Source: Thalassia testudinum (taxonomy: Eukaryota > Streptophyta > Magnoliopsida > Alismatales > Hydrocharitaceae). From it: a stretch of 64,000 nucleotides of DNA. The notes beneath the pieces are model-generated. The model did no database searches and had not been told where the DNA came from. It saw nothing but the letters and a program-made list of their open reading frames with translations. Where the stretch lies: contig JAZHRO010000002.1 in the NCBI GenBank assembly GCA_037157565.1, positions 75,566,001 to 75,630,000 of the forward strand, given 5' to 3'. Positions 1 through 11,535 of the stretch are shown in pieces (the first letter of the stretch is position 1; each line of letters opens with the position of its first letter). The translations under genes and the position numbers were made by a program.

Positions 1-1064
1 TAGCCAGGCTACATTTTTAAATTAGATGGTGGAATCAAGATGTAGAATCAAAATTCAAGTTTAGGTCAAAATTGATTAGATCTGAAAAAGATTCCCAAGA
101 AAATCTATGTGTATGCTCTAAATAGAAGGGAGGTGGGACTGGATGTGAGATTGACCAAATCAAGGCACCCAAAGATTTTGGATGACTATAGAGGTTCAGG
201 ACGAATGATACCCCTTAGTCAGAAAGCCATCTACCTGAGAATTACCTGGGCAGCCAGAGAGGGAGAGTCCCGCGAAGACCCCTACACGGTAGAGCACCCC
301 CACAGGTTATCGGGTTTCCCCGCCTGACCTCTCTTGTCACTGATGGTCCAGGTAGACCAGAATGGGGACTTGACCTCTTAAGTCTATCAGTTTTATTAAG
401 AGCAAGGGTGGTTAGGATTTCACTTGAGCTTTAAGATGTGTTGAGTACAAGAAGTGACCTAATTTAAAGATTGGTTGACCCAACAAGGTGGTTCAACTTC
501 ACTTGTTTGTCCTTTAAGAAGTTTTAGGTCCCTCTTTTAGGATTCAAGTGAGATTAAGAGCCTAATTTTAGGGTTTGCTTGAATAAATCAATTCAAGCAA
601 GGTTTAGCCAAACATTGTTTAGGAAAGATCAGTTCTTGATTATGTAAGTGTGTCTCTAAAACCCTAACTTGGAATCCTTACTTGGCTCTTGTTTTGGTCC
701 AATTTAATTTGTCCAATGTGGCATCTAGGACTCAAACAAGAATGTGATAGCCCTAGTTACCTTAAGTGGGTGCACAAATCAAATTTTGTTATTTAAATCA
801 AATCAGGCAACTTGATGAATTATCTATGGAAAGAATGCAAGTAGCCCTAATTGATTTTTTTTCCATTTATTCTTTTCAGAATGAGGGGCTTAAGAGAGAG
901 TGGTTAGAATTTACCTACCCCTGGTGTGTTTGTTGTGCAGCTAAATTTTCTTCAATGAATCCCTCCTGAAACAACAACGAAAAGATAAAGCAATTTAGTA
1001 CCAAATCAGGAATTGCAATCAAGAGTTCTAAATTGCCTGTTGCTCTCCGGCAACGACGCCAAAA
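1..1064 (-). mobile_element. Internal 5' leader of Athila/Tat-like LTR element A1 (partial)
   Basis: This is the part of element A1 next to its 5' LTR; the element reads leftward and continues beyond the window start. It aligns by eye with about 29760-30890 of element A2, sharing the stretches around 'caagatgtagaatcaa', 'acccaaagattttt' and 'gagagtcccgc'. It contains no long ORF; the short frames present are not family-like. The assignment rests on the tRNA-Asp-type primer site at its right edge and on the homology to A2. The element's coding part is not visible here. Confidence 0.6.
1044..1061 (-). other. Primer binding site of A1 (tRNA-Asp type)
   Basis: Read on the minus strand this is TGGCGTCGTTGCCGGAGA, two mismatches from the site complementary to plant tRNA-Asp that Athila/Tat-type gypsy elements use. 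It lies 3 bases from the LTR edge, as expected for a minus-strand element whose 5' LTR lies to the right. Confidence 0.75.
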
Positions 1065-3629
1065 TGTTCGTCGCACTAAATCGATGTTTAAAAGCTGTCG
1101 TGTTGCAGTATAGCTGAAATAGTGTTCAAACAAATATAATTTGTATTACTCGAAAAGATTTCGAGGTCGAACACAGGGAGCAATATAGAATTCAGAAATG
1201 AAGATCACATTTTAAACTAAAAGAAATTGCAATAATATCAGGTATTAATGTGCCAAAAAGATGGGAGTCAAATGATGGTTTAAATCACCATATACTCCTT
1301 ACAATAATAGCTAAGGAACTCAATTTATATGTATGAAATGAAAGTAAACTCCTTCGTCTGATTTACAAATTAGACAGCTTAAAGTCTGATGTTCTGCTTT
1401 GTGCTACAACTCTTCTTTTTCTTCTTCCTTCTCTGGCTCTCCTCTTCGAAAACTGGCTAAGTGTCAGGGCCAAGCTTCTCAGGGCAAAACCCTACCCCTA
1501 CTCGCGAAACTCTCCTTCTCTCTTTCTCTCTTAAGATCCGCTCTCCCAGAGCCACGGGTAATCGGGCTATCGGATTCAAGCGCATACCTGGGTCTAGGCT
1601 CATCGGCGTGCGATGGTCAGCGAGGAGTGCAATTCAGGTTATCGGGTCGAACCAGGTCCACGTGTTTGTGTCACAGACGAGGTCGGGTGAGCGGGTGTGA
1701 GGGACCTCACCCCGTGAACTGAGGCAAACAACTACTAACACTTATTCAATTTATTTGCCTGTGCGCTTTGCAACCAACGATGTGGGACTATCCCACTACC
1801 TTCTTCGCGCGTCCACAGTAGAGATCCTTCCTTCTTAATTGCAGCAGCTGCTAGGCTCGCGTCTTCAATTGACTGCTGGGATGTGTTCAAGAGTTGGTTC
1901 CGCGTGACCTGGAGATGAGACCTAAGACCGAAGCGCTTGGAACAGCTCTCAAGCAAGCTCAAAGCTTGCTGCTTCCACGGTGGTAAGGTCGAGTACCTAA
2001 AATTAGCGAAACGGCTCTCAGCCACGTCAGAATGCTCAGGGAGTATCGTCGAACGACAGCGAGTGCTGAGGGAGTGTTTGTGTGCCATGTGGATGTCTGT
2101 GGGTTCATGGTGAGGTAGAACTGCGTGCGTGTGAGTGGGTGTGTTCGGGGAATGCGTGAGTGAGTGGAGTGGTGAATAGAGGGGAAATGAGCGGGAAGGT
2201 GCAGTGGAGGTTGTAGGGTGGTCAGCGAAGGGGATGGTTGCGTGTAGCGGGCGGAATCCTTCGCCAGAGTGGTCGCCGAAGATGGAGGAGATGAAGGTGT
2301 TTAGTAACGTCGGTGGTCGGATTTGGAAAATAAAGAGAGGAGAAGAAAGTAGGAGATATAAGGAACCTAAGAATCTACTCTAAGGATGAAAAGGTGAAGG
2401 GATTCCCATGCCAATGTGGTTGCCGAACATAGGGAAGACAAACCTCTGTAGGAGAGACGGCGGTGAAGACGGGGAAAGGACGGCGATGGCTGGTATTGCA
2501 CGTTGCGGAAGACGGTGAGGAAGATGAATCTACCACTGGCTTTATGATCAGATGATGAGAGGAGTCGAAGAGAGATCGTCGAAGCTTGTGGAGATTTGCA
2601 GCCAAAGAGGAGAAAGGAAGAGGGGGAGTTCCGACCGAATTTCAAGTTGAGGAGATCAGCGAGCTCTGGGGGTCCTTATAAAGGGCTCTAGAGAGAGTTT
2701 TGAGCTTGGAAGCCAAGCTTCCAAGATAGGAATGCTCACTAGATTTGGGAGTTTCTTTGATGCTCAATTCTCTCATGCATTCGCATGAGAGATTGGGAAA
2801 GATTCGGTGCACAAGAAGAGGTTCAGATTTGAGAGGATTTCTTAAGGAGTTTCCCTTCCAATTTTGGAAGGGATTCGCTAAGAGATCAAGGAAAAATCTC
2901 CTGTCAAAGATCGTCAGAGTAGGTTTCCTCCGAGGTAATGGCGGGGGACCTAATTGTGAAGATGATGAGGAAGTTAGGGGGCTGAATGCAAGGATTTTTG
3001 AAAGTTGGGGGTAGAAATGTAATCAGATAGGACCATTTTGCAAACTAGGTAAAGACAAGCTCATCTTGGGTCCAAATTTTGATACAAACTTAATTTGGAC
3101 CTAAGAAATTAAATGGTGAAATTGAATTTTGGTTTTGACCATGTTTGATTAGATAATTTATGCAAAAACCCAAATTAAGGTAAATATCTGTCTGAGACTC
3201 CATTTTAGGTCAAGATGGATTCTGATGGTCAAATTGAAGGTACCAAACCCTAGAGAATATTTTTTTATGAATTTTAAAGGGTTTAGGTGAATTTAATCCT
3301 GACCATAACATTGGTTAATTAAGTAGGCCTATTTTTAGGATTTCAAAAGTCATTTAATTATCAAAACATGTGCAAACCCTTTTCTAACTGATCTAACCCA
3401 CTTGTTACCTTTTTAGGACCTTTTTACCCTTAATGAACCCCTAGGAAAACACATGGCTAGACTGCATTCAAGATGTGCTAGTAAAATTGCAGTTTTAACC
3501 CTAATTTCCTATTTTTCCCTTAGAATGATTATGCAATGACTTGTGACTCTCTGGTGGATATGTAGAAGCATTTATTAACTTAATTGGATCAAAATGAACT
3601 AGTTATGACTCATGATGGTGTTCCCATCA
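1065..3629 (-). repeat. 5' LTR of element A1 (2,565 bp)
   Basis: On the plus strand the LTR opens with TGTTCGTCGC next to the primer site and closes with TGATGGTGTTCCCATCA; A2 (30891-33548) ends the same way. The motif 'cacagggag' near 1170, a TATA box at 2674 and a GC-rich transcribed leader match the layout of the other gypsy LTRs here. The right edge abuts integrase coding sequence, so A1 inserted into an Athila-type pol gene. The partner LTR lies outside the window. The ORFs inside (for example 1735-2088 and 2367-2645) look like chance frames in LTR leader DNA. Confidence 0.7.
2674..2684 (-). promoter_or_regulatory. LTR TATA box (A1)
   Basis: CCTTTATAAGG on the minus strand, about 945 bp inside the LTR from its U3 end. 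Equivalent boxes lie in A2 (32601) and A3 (10588). Confidence 0.55.
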
Positions 3630-4351
3630 GTGTCTAAGGACTATCATAAGTGATGGAGGACCTCACCTTAAAAATTTGCACTTTACAAGACTACTCCAAA
3701 ATTTGGGAGTCAACCACATGATAACCACACCTTACCATCCTCAAACAAGTGGACAAGTTAAAGTGTCTAATAGGGAGATTAAGTGGATTATGGAAAAAAC
3801 TATTAGGCCCGACCGTAAGGATTGGTCCAAAAAGTGAATGATGCTCTTTGGGCCTATAGGATTGTGTATAAGACTCCCTTTGGATGTCTCCTTTCCATTT
3901 TTTCTATGGAAAAATGTGTCACTTTCCCATTTAAATCCAACACAAAGCTTATTGGGCTATTAAAAACATCAACTTAAACCTAGATAAAGAGGGTAAGGTG
4001 TGTATGCTGGAGTTAAGCGAGCATGAGGAGCTTCGCAATTAAGCATACGAAATCTCTCAAGCTTACAAGCAATGTACAAAGATCTTTCATGATAAGTACA
4101 TCGTTAGAAAGACATTTGAGCCCAACCAGTGGGCCTGGCTTTTCAACTCCAGACTTAAATTATTTCTTGGAAAGCTCAAGTCTCACTAGGATGGGCCGTA
4201 TGTTGTTATTAATGCGTTCCCTCATGGAGCGGTTGAAATTCAGAACCCTAATTCTAGTGAGAGCCTTAAGGTAAATGGCCAACAACTTAAACATTATGTT
4301 ACTCTTTCAGATGGCCAGGTTTTGGATGCACTTCAGCTTGATGAACCTTAG
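3630..4351 (+). pseudogene. Athila-type pol pseudogene: integrase core and C-terminus
   Basis: This is the C-terminal end of a Ty3/gypsy pol polyprotein, the integrase that would insert element cDNA. Readable pieces in order are a 'SDGG' catalytic-Asp segment, 'TPYHPQTSGQ' followed by 'VSNREIK' (the region with the catalytic Glu), 'HKAYWAIK', 'RLKLFLGKL', 'GPYVV' and 'FPHGAVEIQNP'; this order is typical of plant Athila integrases. It is broken: a stop near 3835, a frameshift just after it, and further stops before about 4175. The natural end is the TAG at 4349. The N-terminal part was separated by the insertion of A1 at 3629/3630 and should lie left of the window. Confidence 0.8.
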
Positions 4352-5695
4352 CTCCTCCCACTGTCCTTCTCAGGTGATATTCTTCTATTTTTTCATTTTT
4401 CCAATGAGGACATTATCTATCTTAGGCATGGGGGGGTATAACCTAAGATTGTTTATAGCATTATAAATATTTACATGAATTTAGGTTAGGTGCATTAGCC
4501 CCAAAAAAAAAATTTCTCTTATTTTCTCGAGTTGAATTGGTTAGTCCCTAGCAGAAGATTTCTATCAAGGAGTTGTCATTGAAGATTTTCTTCTTACATT
4601 ATTTCTTAGTTTAGAATCCAGTACATTTACTTTACTTACACATAGACTTGGTAATTGATCTTTTATGAAAACCAATAGACATTTTAGTTTGTTGAAGAGA
4701 AGCATTGCTTCTTTTTCGAAACTCTTGGACAGTTAGTAGGGAGTCAGACAAATTATCTTCTATTAGATTCACCTAACATTTGTAAGGTGAAAGTAGAGTG
4801 ACTACTGGTGTGCTAAGTCTAGTGCAAGGACTCTTTAGTTTTGGATAATTGGATAATTGAAACCTCAGAGTTAAGCATAGTTTTCGTTCTATGTTCCTGC
4901 GTACGAACATTGTGTGTAAATTCCTAAGAGTCACCAAATAACACAGATACACAAATATTGAGTTCTAATAAAAATATGACTTTGGTGGATAGTTACAACC
5001 ATCCTTCATAAAATCCTCAGCTGAAGGAGGGTAGTAGTGTCAAAAGTCAGAAATACGCTTGTCCTATCCATTTCTTGTCGAGGGCACTTCCACCAAATAA
5101 GCCACACAATATCCTCTTAAGCATCATCCCCAATAATGCCTCATGAATAAAAGTTTGTGTTGTGTTATATTGTATTGGTTCTTAAAAAAAAGAAAAAAAA
5201 AGAAAAGAGAAAAGAAAAGGTAAAAAAATACATATAGAAAGAAAAAAAAAGAAAGCAAAAAAATATAGAAAAAGAAAGAAAAAAATGTGTTCGAGTTTAT
5301 AGCTATGTCTTCATGTCGATTTCATAATGTGTCGATGTCATTGAGGTAACAAAAACACCCATTGTGATCAACCAAATATGACCCACATCTACTTTTTCAG
5401 TATTTCCGATTGCCTGAATACTGACTGAGGAATTCTGACTTAGTTATAGGGTTATTAGGACTTTAATTAAAGTGTGAATGTCATGTGAGGCCACCAAACA
5501 TTGAGTACATTTACAAAATCTGGTGAGATTTGTGATCTCAAAAAGGAAAGAAAGAAAAAGAATGAGCGCATCGAAATGCTAATGGAGCACACTTTTAGCC
5601 TCTCTCTAGGTTGACTTATTTGATAGTCTAGGAAGCAGTACTAGACTACGTGTGAAAGAGCGATCTTCGTTTTTGATAAAATTTGTAACATAAAA
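4352..5695 (+). mobile_element. 3' non-coding region of the Athila-type element, with G-run and A/purine-rich tract
   Basis: It follows the pol end and contains 'ttaggcatgggggggtataac' near 4423, a polypurine-like module repeated in element B at 40051. Downstream is an A/G-rich tract (about 5164-5284) similar to one after the G-run in B. No ORF of note. The element's 3' LTR is not recognisable: at 5696 the sequence changes to a minus-strand LTR of family E. Confidence 0.5.
5164..5284. repeat. A/purine-rich low-complexity tract
   Basis: Runs of A broken by G, almost free of pyrimidines. It sits between pol and the expected LTR of the Athila-like element, where such tracts are common. Confidence 0.7.
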
Positions 5696-7741
5696 TGGTG
5701 CGTCGTTGTAGTATATCACGTGGTAGAAAATCACGTTTCAAAAATATTTAATAATTCAAAACTAACCACGACGAGTTAAGTCGTCTCCACAGGGAGGAAT
5801 CAGCCTATTTAAACTAGTGAATCATGTCTTGTTTATTCCGGAAACTCAATGCGTACGCATACTAACTGGTGCACGTGTTTTCAACATAAATTTTTGACTT
5901 AAATAATTAATCAATAATGTAAGGGTGCACATGCAAAATCACCACCAATGAAATACGTGAATCGTAATCTTAGTATTAACAAATATCGTCAATATGAATC
6001 AAAACTGAACCCGTTCCCTATAACCAAATCCCATACGCTATCATTTATGAGATGAATGCAACTATATGTAATTCAAATAAACATAAGGGATATTCATGCA
6101 AATTTACTGCAATATATTAAATAGATAAATAAGTAAATAGTAAAAGCTGCAATGGCATTAATGGTAAATTTTAATAGAAAGCAAAACAGAGGAATTCTTC
6201 CTTTGGATCTCACGTGAAGAGGAGTCGATGGCGGAGGCCGAGGAGCTCGAGGAAGGTCGACCACGACGAGAGCTTTCCGATGGTGGTGGTGGTGCTCCGA
6301 ACGATGACCAGAGTTGACGCTGGCGACAAGGAGGAGCAGCTACAGTGGAGGCAGCTTGCCGATGGACGTGGTCGCGAGTGGCGTGTTTGAGGGCATGGCC
6401 CAGCTCGTGAGGTCGAGGAGAGCTCAACAAAGGCGACGACGTGGAGAACGGTGGCTTGTAGTGGTGGCTGTGTGTGGGGTGTAACCGACGGTGTTGGGTT
6501 CCTCCTCCCTATTGACGGAGAAGAAGAGGAGGAGGTGGCCGGTCAGCTCGCGAGTGGTGCGGGAATGCCAGCTGCTATCCGCGGGAGGGGTGCGCCACTG
6601 TGGCGGCGAGGAGGAGGTGGCTACACAGGTTGCTGATGGGTTCCTCTACTTCTATTGGAGAAGAAGAGGAAGAGGAAGAAGGAGAGGCCGTGCAAGAAGT
6701 TGTTGTTCACGGTCGTAGAGAGGTCTGCGTGCACCAAGGAAGTCAAGTGTGCTACTACCGTGCACGGAGGTTAACGCGTCACACGCAAGGGGTGTGTGCG
6801 CAAGCATGCACGTGCACACTAGGAGGGTACGTGTGGTGGGGCTGCTGTGCGAGGAGCGGCTGCTTCGCACACAGGGTAGCGTGCACAGTCTGGCTGGCGA
6901 GCGGTGAGGGGGTGCACATGCGGTCTGGCTGCGAGCGGTGAGGGGGTGTGCGCATGGCTACGCGTGGGTGTAAAGGAGTCAGCGGTGGTGTTGGTTGGGT
7001 TCCTTTCGAGGGGAGAACAGGGGATGTGGAGGCGCTAGAAGAGGAAGAAGATGATGGGGGAGAACGATGATCAATGGGTCATGGTGTGGTGTGATAGAAA
7101 TGGTGCATGCTATCACCATGCACCAATATGTCGAAGGTGAGTGGAGGTCGAGGGTGGCTTCGGTCCACAGTGCAAGCAATTTCCACAGTGTACGTTGGTT
7201 GCACAGTGGAGGTGGAAGAGAGGTCCCCCAGGGGGGAATGGGAATGGTGAGAGCCCCCATTGCTGCAGCGCGAAGGGAAGATAAAACGTATGGGTTATTC
7301 TATGGTTGGAGAAAGGAACGGTGTGGAGTAGGCAATGCGTTAGGATAGGGATGGGAGTTGTTGCGAGGGGGAAGGTGGTGGTGCAGGTTGGGTACAACAG
7401 ATGTCCATGCTATGTTACAGACGTCTTAAGTATGAAATTTGAACGTCAAATGATTATGGAGAGAGATAAGGTGACATTGGATTGGCTTAAGTAGGCTTAG
7501 GTTGTGGGTATAGGTCGTAGTCTAATTGGGATTTTGAAGTGAAAATTGGGTTCGGGATAAGTGGGAGAGGCCAAAATGGCACCACGAGCCAACTTCTCTA
7601 TTTATTCCTACAGCCAAAGAAATTCACACAATTATTTATGTAATCCTAGGACATGCATTTATTTTGCATATATTAATACAATCTAAAACGTAGGAACTGC
7701 CAAATTAGGCTACAAAATGGTCCACTAAAGTGGACTTATCA
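5696..7741 (-). repeat. LTR of family E, left copy (2,046 bp)
   Basis: On the plus strand it runs from TGGTGCGTCG to GTCCACTAAAGTGGACTTATCA. The right terminus is the reverse complement of the start of the LTRs of element B (TGATAGGTCCACTTTAGTGG), so this is a related, minus-oriented LTR. 'ctccacagggag' near 5791 is the conserved U5 motif. The 6180-7400 stretch is GC-rich leader-like DNA; the 60-113-codon frames there overlap on both strands and none looks like a known protein. A 12-bp palindrome ATGCGTACGCAT lies at 5849. Confidence 0.6.
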
Positions 7742-7956
7742 ATGTGCAGCACCAAATGAGTATGAGCCACTAAAGTATGAATCCATTTGACTCAGTATCT
7801 CCTACCTAAGCCAAAAAGCTGGGGTCAAATTACAAATTATTCTCTGCTTTATCCCCAAGGGAAGAAGTTGCCTATCCTAATAGAATTTCTACCAAGGGTT
7901 AAGTACGAACTTTAAATGTATGTTGCCTCATAGCTATCCCTGGCAACAGTGCCATT
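7742..7956 (-). mobile_element. 215-bp internal region between the two E-family LTRs
   Basis: It joins the left and right E LTRs and holds a tRNA-Asp-like primer site at its right end. There is no coding sequence. It is either what remains of an internally deleted element or a recombination product; the flanks at 5691-5695 and 9553-9557 do not match as a target duplication. Confidence 0.5.
7937..7954 (-). other. Primer binding site of element E (tRNA-Asp-like)
   Basis: TGGCACTGTTGCCAGGGA on the minus strand, two bases from the LTR at 7957. It is a diverged version of the site at 1044. Confidence 0.6.
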
Positions 7957-9552
7957 TGGTCTAGAAGATTTTGGCTTTAAAATATTGTATCTCTAATGAC
8001 AATAGAAATAACGACATTGTAGTTTAAAGTGGTGGAAAATCCTTTGATCAAAGATTAAAATAGATTTCAAATTAAACCACAGTAAAGATGTCACATCCAC
8101 AGGGAGACTGAGCCTAATAAATTCGCAGATCTACCATTGTATCATTCCAACATTGTGTCAAACATTTGCCCACAATTATATTATAACATGCAATGTACAT
8201 GAGGCTAATAGATGGGGAAGATAAACATGCAATTCAATAATCCAATTAATTATAGCAAACTAAAGGGGCCCAGTTGCAATTCATACAATAAAACAAATGT
8301 TAAAGGAAAATCAAACTCCCACAATGGCAACACATGTAAATAGTAATTGAATGGAAAATAGGGGATTCTCCCTCTCTCCTCCTTGCGCACGGGAAGGAGC
8401 GTCGTTGGCCGTACGGTGCTCGATGGAGATCGATAGGGGTGAGGGCTTCGTGATGAACTTGTCGGTGTGATTGGAGATGGCTGGAGGTGGCTGCTGCATG
8501 TGGATGACCAGCGGTGTGGATGGCATGGTCGACAGAGGAGTGTGTGGCTCGGCGTGTGAGGTGTAGGTGTGGTGCAGTTGGCTAGGAAGAGGCTGGCGAG
8601 TTGCGTGGAGAGCCCCATTGGTGTTGACGTAGAAAATAAGTGGCCAGAGATGGTGGATTGGGGCCGTTGTTGCGATGGTGATGTTGGGTTCACGTTAGGG
8701 GGTTGCAGGTGGTGGTGTTGAGAGGTGAAGATAAAGGAAGAGAAGGTGGGTGGCTGTGTGTGGGTGGTGTGGGAGAGGTCTGTTGGAGGGGTTGGGTGGT
8801 AGTGATGGTGGTCGTGGTGGTTGGAAATGAGAAGGATGGCTAGTGGCAGTGGGTATGCGGTGAGGGTGGTGGTGGAGTTTGTGGGTTATGTTGGCGAGGG
8901 AAATGTTTGGTAGAGAAGGTGTAGGGGGTGATTGGCTATGGGAGACCACTGCTGGTGATGGTTGTGCTCTCTGTCACTGAGCACCACCAGGGCATAGGCG
9001 ACGACGAAGTTGCTCGCAACGGCCATAGTGCGCGCATGTCCCATGGTGTAGGTTCTGTTTCACGATTGAGAAGGTGGGAGGAAGAAGATGAATCCTCTCC
9101 GCCTGCAATTGGTTTCCTTTTAAAAATCTTCGGTTCATTTTCTTCCACCGAAAACTTCTCCAACCACTCAGCTAAGATCGCGAGTGGTTGGGATGTATGG
9201 AGAGATAAGGCACAGTTGGTAGTGGAGACTATGGTAGTACATGTGCTCAATTACTGTCAATGTCATCAGACGTCCAAAGTGAGCTTTGGATGCCCTAAAA
9301 ACTGAAATTGGACGGCGGTCATGTGCATGTCTCATTTGCGAATGCTTCCTTCATATTTCAATAATTCTTGCATCTAGCCTACATCTACTAAATAGGTTAT
9401 CATAATCATATTCTATTAAATGTAAAATTGGCACATAAAATTATATGCAGACTAAGATAAATTGCCATTTAACTCTTAAGCAATTAGAAACTAAGTACCT
9501 ATAATTAAAGAGTACTTAGGCTAAATATTAGTCCAATAAATTAGGTTCATCA
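7957..9552 (-). repeat. LTR of family E, right copy (1,596 bp)
   Basis: It begins TGGTCTAGAAG after the primer site and ends TAGTCCAATAAATTAGGTTCATCA, a decayed form of the terminus at 7741. Its first 190 bp align with the left copy (shared 'cacagggag', 'gcctaat' and 'gtggaaaat'-like segments). The copies differ strongly in length and sequence, so the pair is old or derives from two insertions. The leader-like GC-rich part (8340-9100) has ORFs on both strands that I regard as chance. Confidence 0.55.
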
Positions 9553-9583
9553 CCTCCCAACAATGATTAAAATCAATACCAAT

Positions 9584-10557
9584 TGAGAGCCTAGGATAGA
9601 CGTGATTCACTTCGTAGATGCGTAAGAAAAACATGTTGTTGAGTTTGTAAATGTGTAGAGAGGTTGAGAGTAGCAAACTATTATTTCTTCTCACACTTTG
9701 AGAAGAAATGTGTTGGAAATATGAAAAGTTAGCTCAAAAATTTTTCCTTCTCTTTCTTGTGTGCAAACTAAGAGTCCAAGGGTCATTTTATAGAGTTAAA
9801 ACCTTAGTAATACGTTTACTAGATGTTGGGGTTTAAATCGAAACGTTCAAGTCCTCAAAAATAATTTTACAGCCGTTTAGATTTGAACCAATGGCTAACT
9901 GATACCGATACTAAAGTATGGGTATCGGTACTACCTGCTTACTGTTGTCCAGTAGCCAACACAATAATAGTCTTGGTACCGGTACTCGTCATGGGTACTG
10001 GTACTCGTGACTCTCAGGTTTGAGACTCACTAGGCATTGTGACCTACCTATATCGGTACTCATCATGGGTACCAGTACTTGTAAGATCCAGGCCCGAACT
10101 GAGTCTACAAACTGTGACCACCAAATACCGGTACTCATGGTTAGTACCGGTACTTGTTGCTCACAGTTTGAGGCATAAGCTCAAACCTGTGCCTTGCATG
10201 TACTAGTACTTATGAACAGTATCGGTACTTGCATTCAAGTACCTTTATTTTGAAATTTTACAAAGATTGACTTTTGAGTACGTTCTTTGAAAAATGATTG
10301 TAGTGTTAATCCTAATTTATCTCTAATTAATTTTATGATCTAACTTATGTTTCTTTGTTAAGAGGGATACATTCTAAGAAATAAAAACCTAATCTGAAAA
10401 ACTAAAGATCGGAGATGATCTTCTCCTCCTCGTCATCTTTTCTTCTTGTCATCATGCCTCCTTGCCAAAATTTAATGTTTGCCTTGATCTTTACCTAAAT
10501 ATGAAAAACACTCAATTGCAAACATTAATCGACAATAATTTTGTTGACACCAAAACA
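9584..10557 (-). repeat. Copia-type LTR, SIRE/Maximus-like (974 bp)
   Basis: Read on the minus strand it starts TGTTTTGGTGTCAACAAAA, has a TATA-like CTATAAAATGACC near 9790, and ends CTAGGCTCTCA followed by ATTGGTATTGATT, a decayed initiator-tRNA-Met primer site (9571-9583). This order is typical of SIRE-type copia LTRs. Only about 30 bp of internal sequence remain before the E LTR at 9552, so the rest was deleted or displaced. The right edge abuts an A-type LTR fragment, into which it probably inserted. Confidence 0.55.
9897..10232. repeat. Five dyad units of a TACCGGTA-type palindrome, about 75-bp period
   Basis: Five units start near 9899, 9975, 10051, 10126 and 10199. Each has two near-palindromic sites of the form TACCGGTACT, about ten bases apart (for example 'ggtaccggtactcgtcatgg'). 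They lie in the U3 part of the copia LTR, upstream of its TATA-like box. The sequence between units is not conserved to the same degree. Confidence 0.75.
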
Positions 10558-11535
10558 AGATGTGGAACAAGGTTCCAACAGCTAGAGCTTATATAGAGGA
10601 GGTTTTGGCCTTTAATTGAGAGGAAATCACGATATTTCCTTGCGAATTTTGCAATCAAATCTTGCTAAAAATGAGCTTCTTGCCTTACGTGCTTAGTCCA
10701 CATTAGACCCCATGAACGGGTGTAAATGGAAGTGAATCACCTTGGGATCAATCCCTTCAAATTTGGAGGGATTTGATTGGGAATTGGAGGAGAAATCTCC
10801 TCCTAGAGATTTTTCACATGGGTCGCATGGTTGCCGCTAGACTTGCCTTGTTCCACTGAAGAAGAAGAAATTGAGTGGGCTTAATTGGAATTATGATTAA
10901 GGACTTAGGGTATTCTGTAATAATCTTAGGCAAATGGGCTAAAGTGCAAACTGAGTCAAAACGAACTCCAATTGGACTTAAATTTTTGGTTAACCTAATT
11001 TGGACTCAAGGAATCTAGTGGTGAACTCGAATTTGGGTTTTGATGTAGTTTCACTGATTAATTTGCGCAAAAGTCCAAAATAAAGCATAATTCTCGCTGA
11101 GTCTGTTTTTTATCAAAACGAGTTCCAATGGTCAAAGTACATGAACCAAATCCCTTAGAATATTTTTTAATAATTTTTAGGAGGTTTAGATTGAATTTAT
11201 CTTTACCAAAATCCTTTAAATTTGAGTGAGGTTGATGATTAGGGTTTTTCTATAATATTTTAATATTCAAAAATGAATATAACCCTGATTCAATTATTCT
11301 GAGCCTACTTCTTAGATGTTTAAGTTCATTTGACCTTAAATTGACCCCTGATTAACTCTGTGGTTAACCTGCATTAATGATGAGATGTTAAAATGGTAGA
11401 ATTAACCCTTTTTCCTGTCATCTTCCTAAATCAGTTCAGCATGGAATTACGATCTTCATACGATTATTAAGGAGCATTTAACACTTGATTTCGACTAAAT
11501 TAAGTTAGTTATAACGAATGATGGTGTTACCATCA
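10558..11535 (-). repeat. Partial A-family LTR (A3, U3 end only)
   Basis: It aligns with the right third of the LTRs at 1065-3629 and 30891-33548: a TATA segment, 'gagggatttg', 'gtcaaaacgaactcc', 'aatttggactcaaggaat', and the terminus TGATGGTGTTACCATCA ending at 11535. The U5 half is missing to the left, where the copia LTR joins it. Confidence 0.6.
10588..10596 (-). promoter_or_regulatory. LTR TATA box (A3)
   Basis: CTATATAAG on the minus strand, at the position equivalent to the boxes of A1 and A2. Confidence 0.5.

Noticed and set aside
6158..7397. Several 60-113-codon ORFs on both strands in the left E-family LTR
   Set aside because: They overlap on both strands, are low in complexity and lie in the transcribed leader of an LTR.
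8250..9305. ORFs of 84-147 codons on both strands in the right E-family LTR
   Set aside because: Same reason as in the left LTR; rich in Pro, Ser, Thr and His from GC-rich simple sequence.
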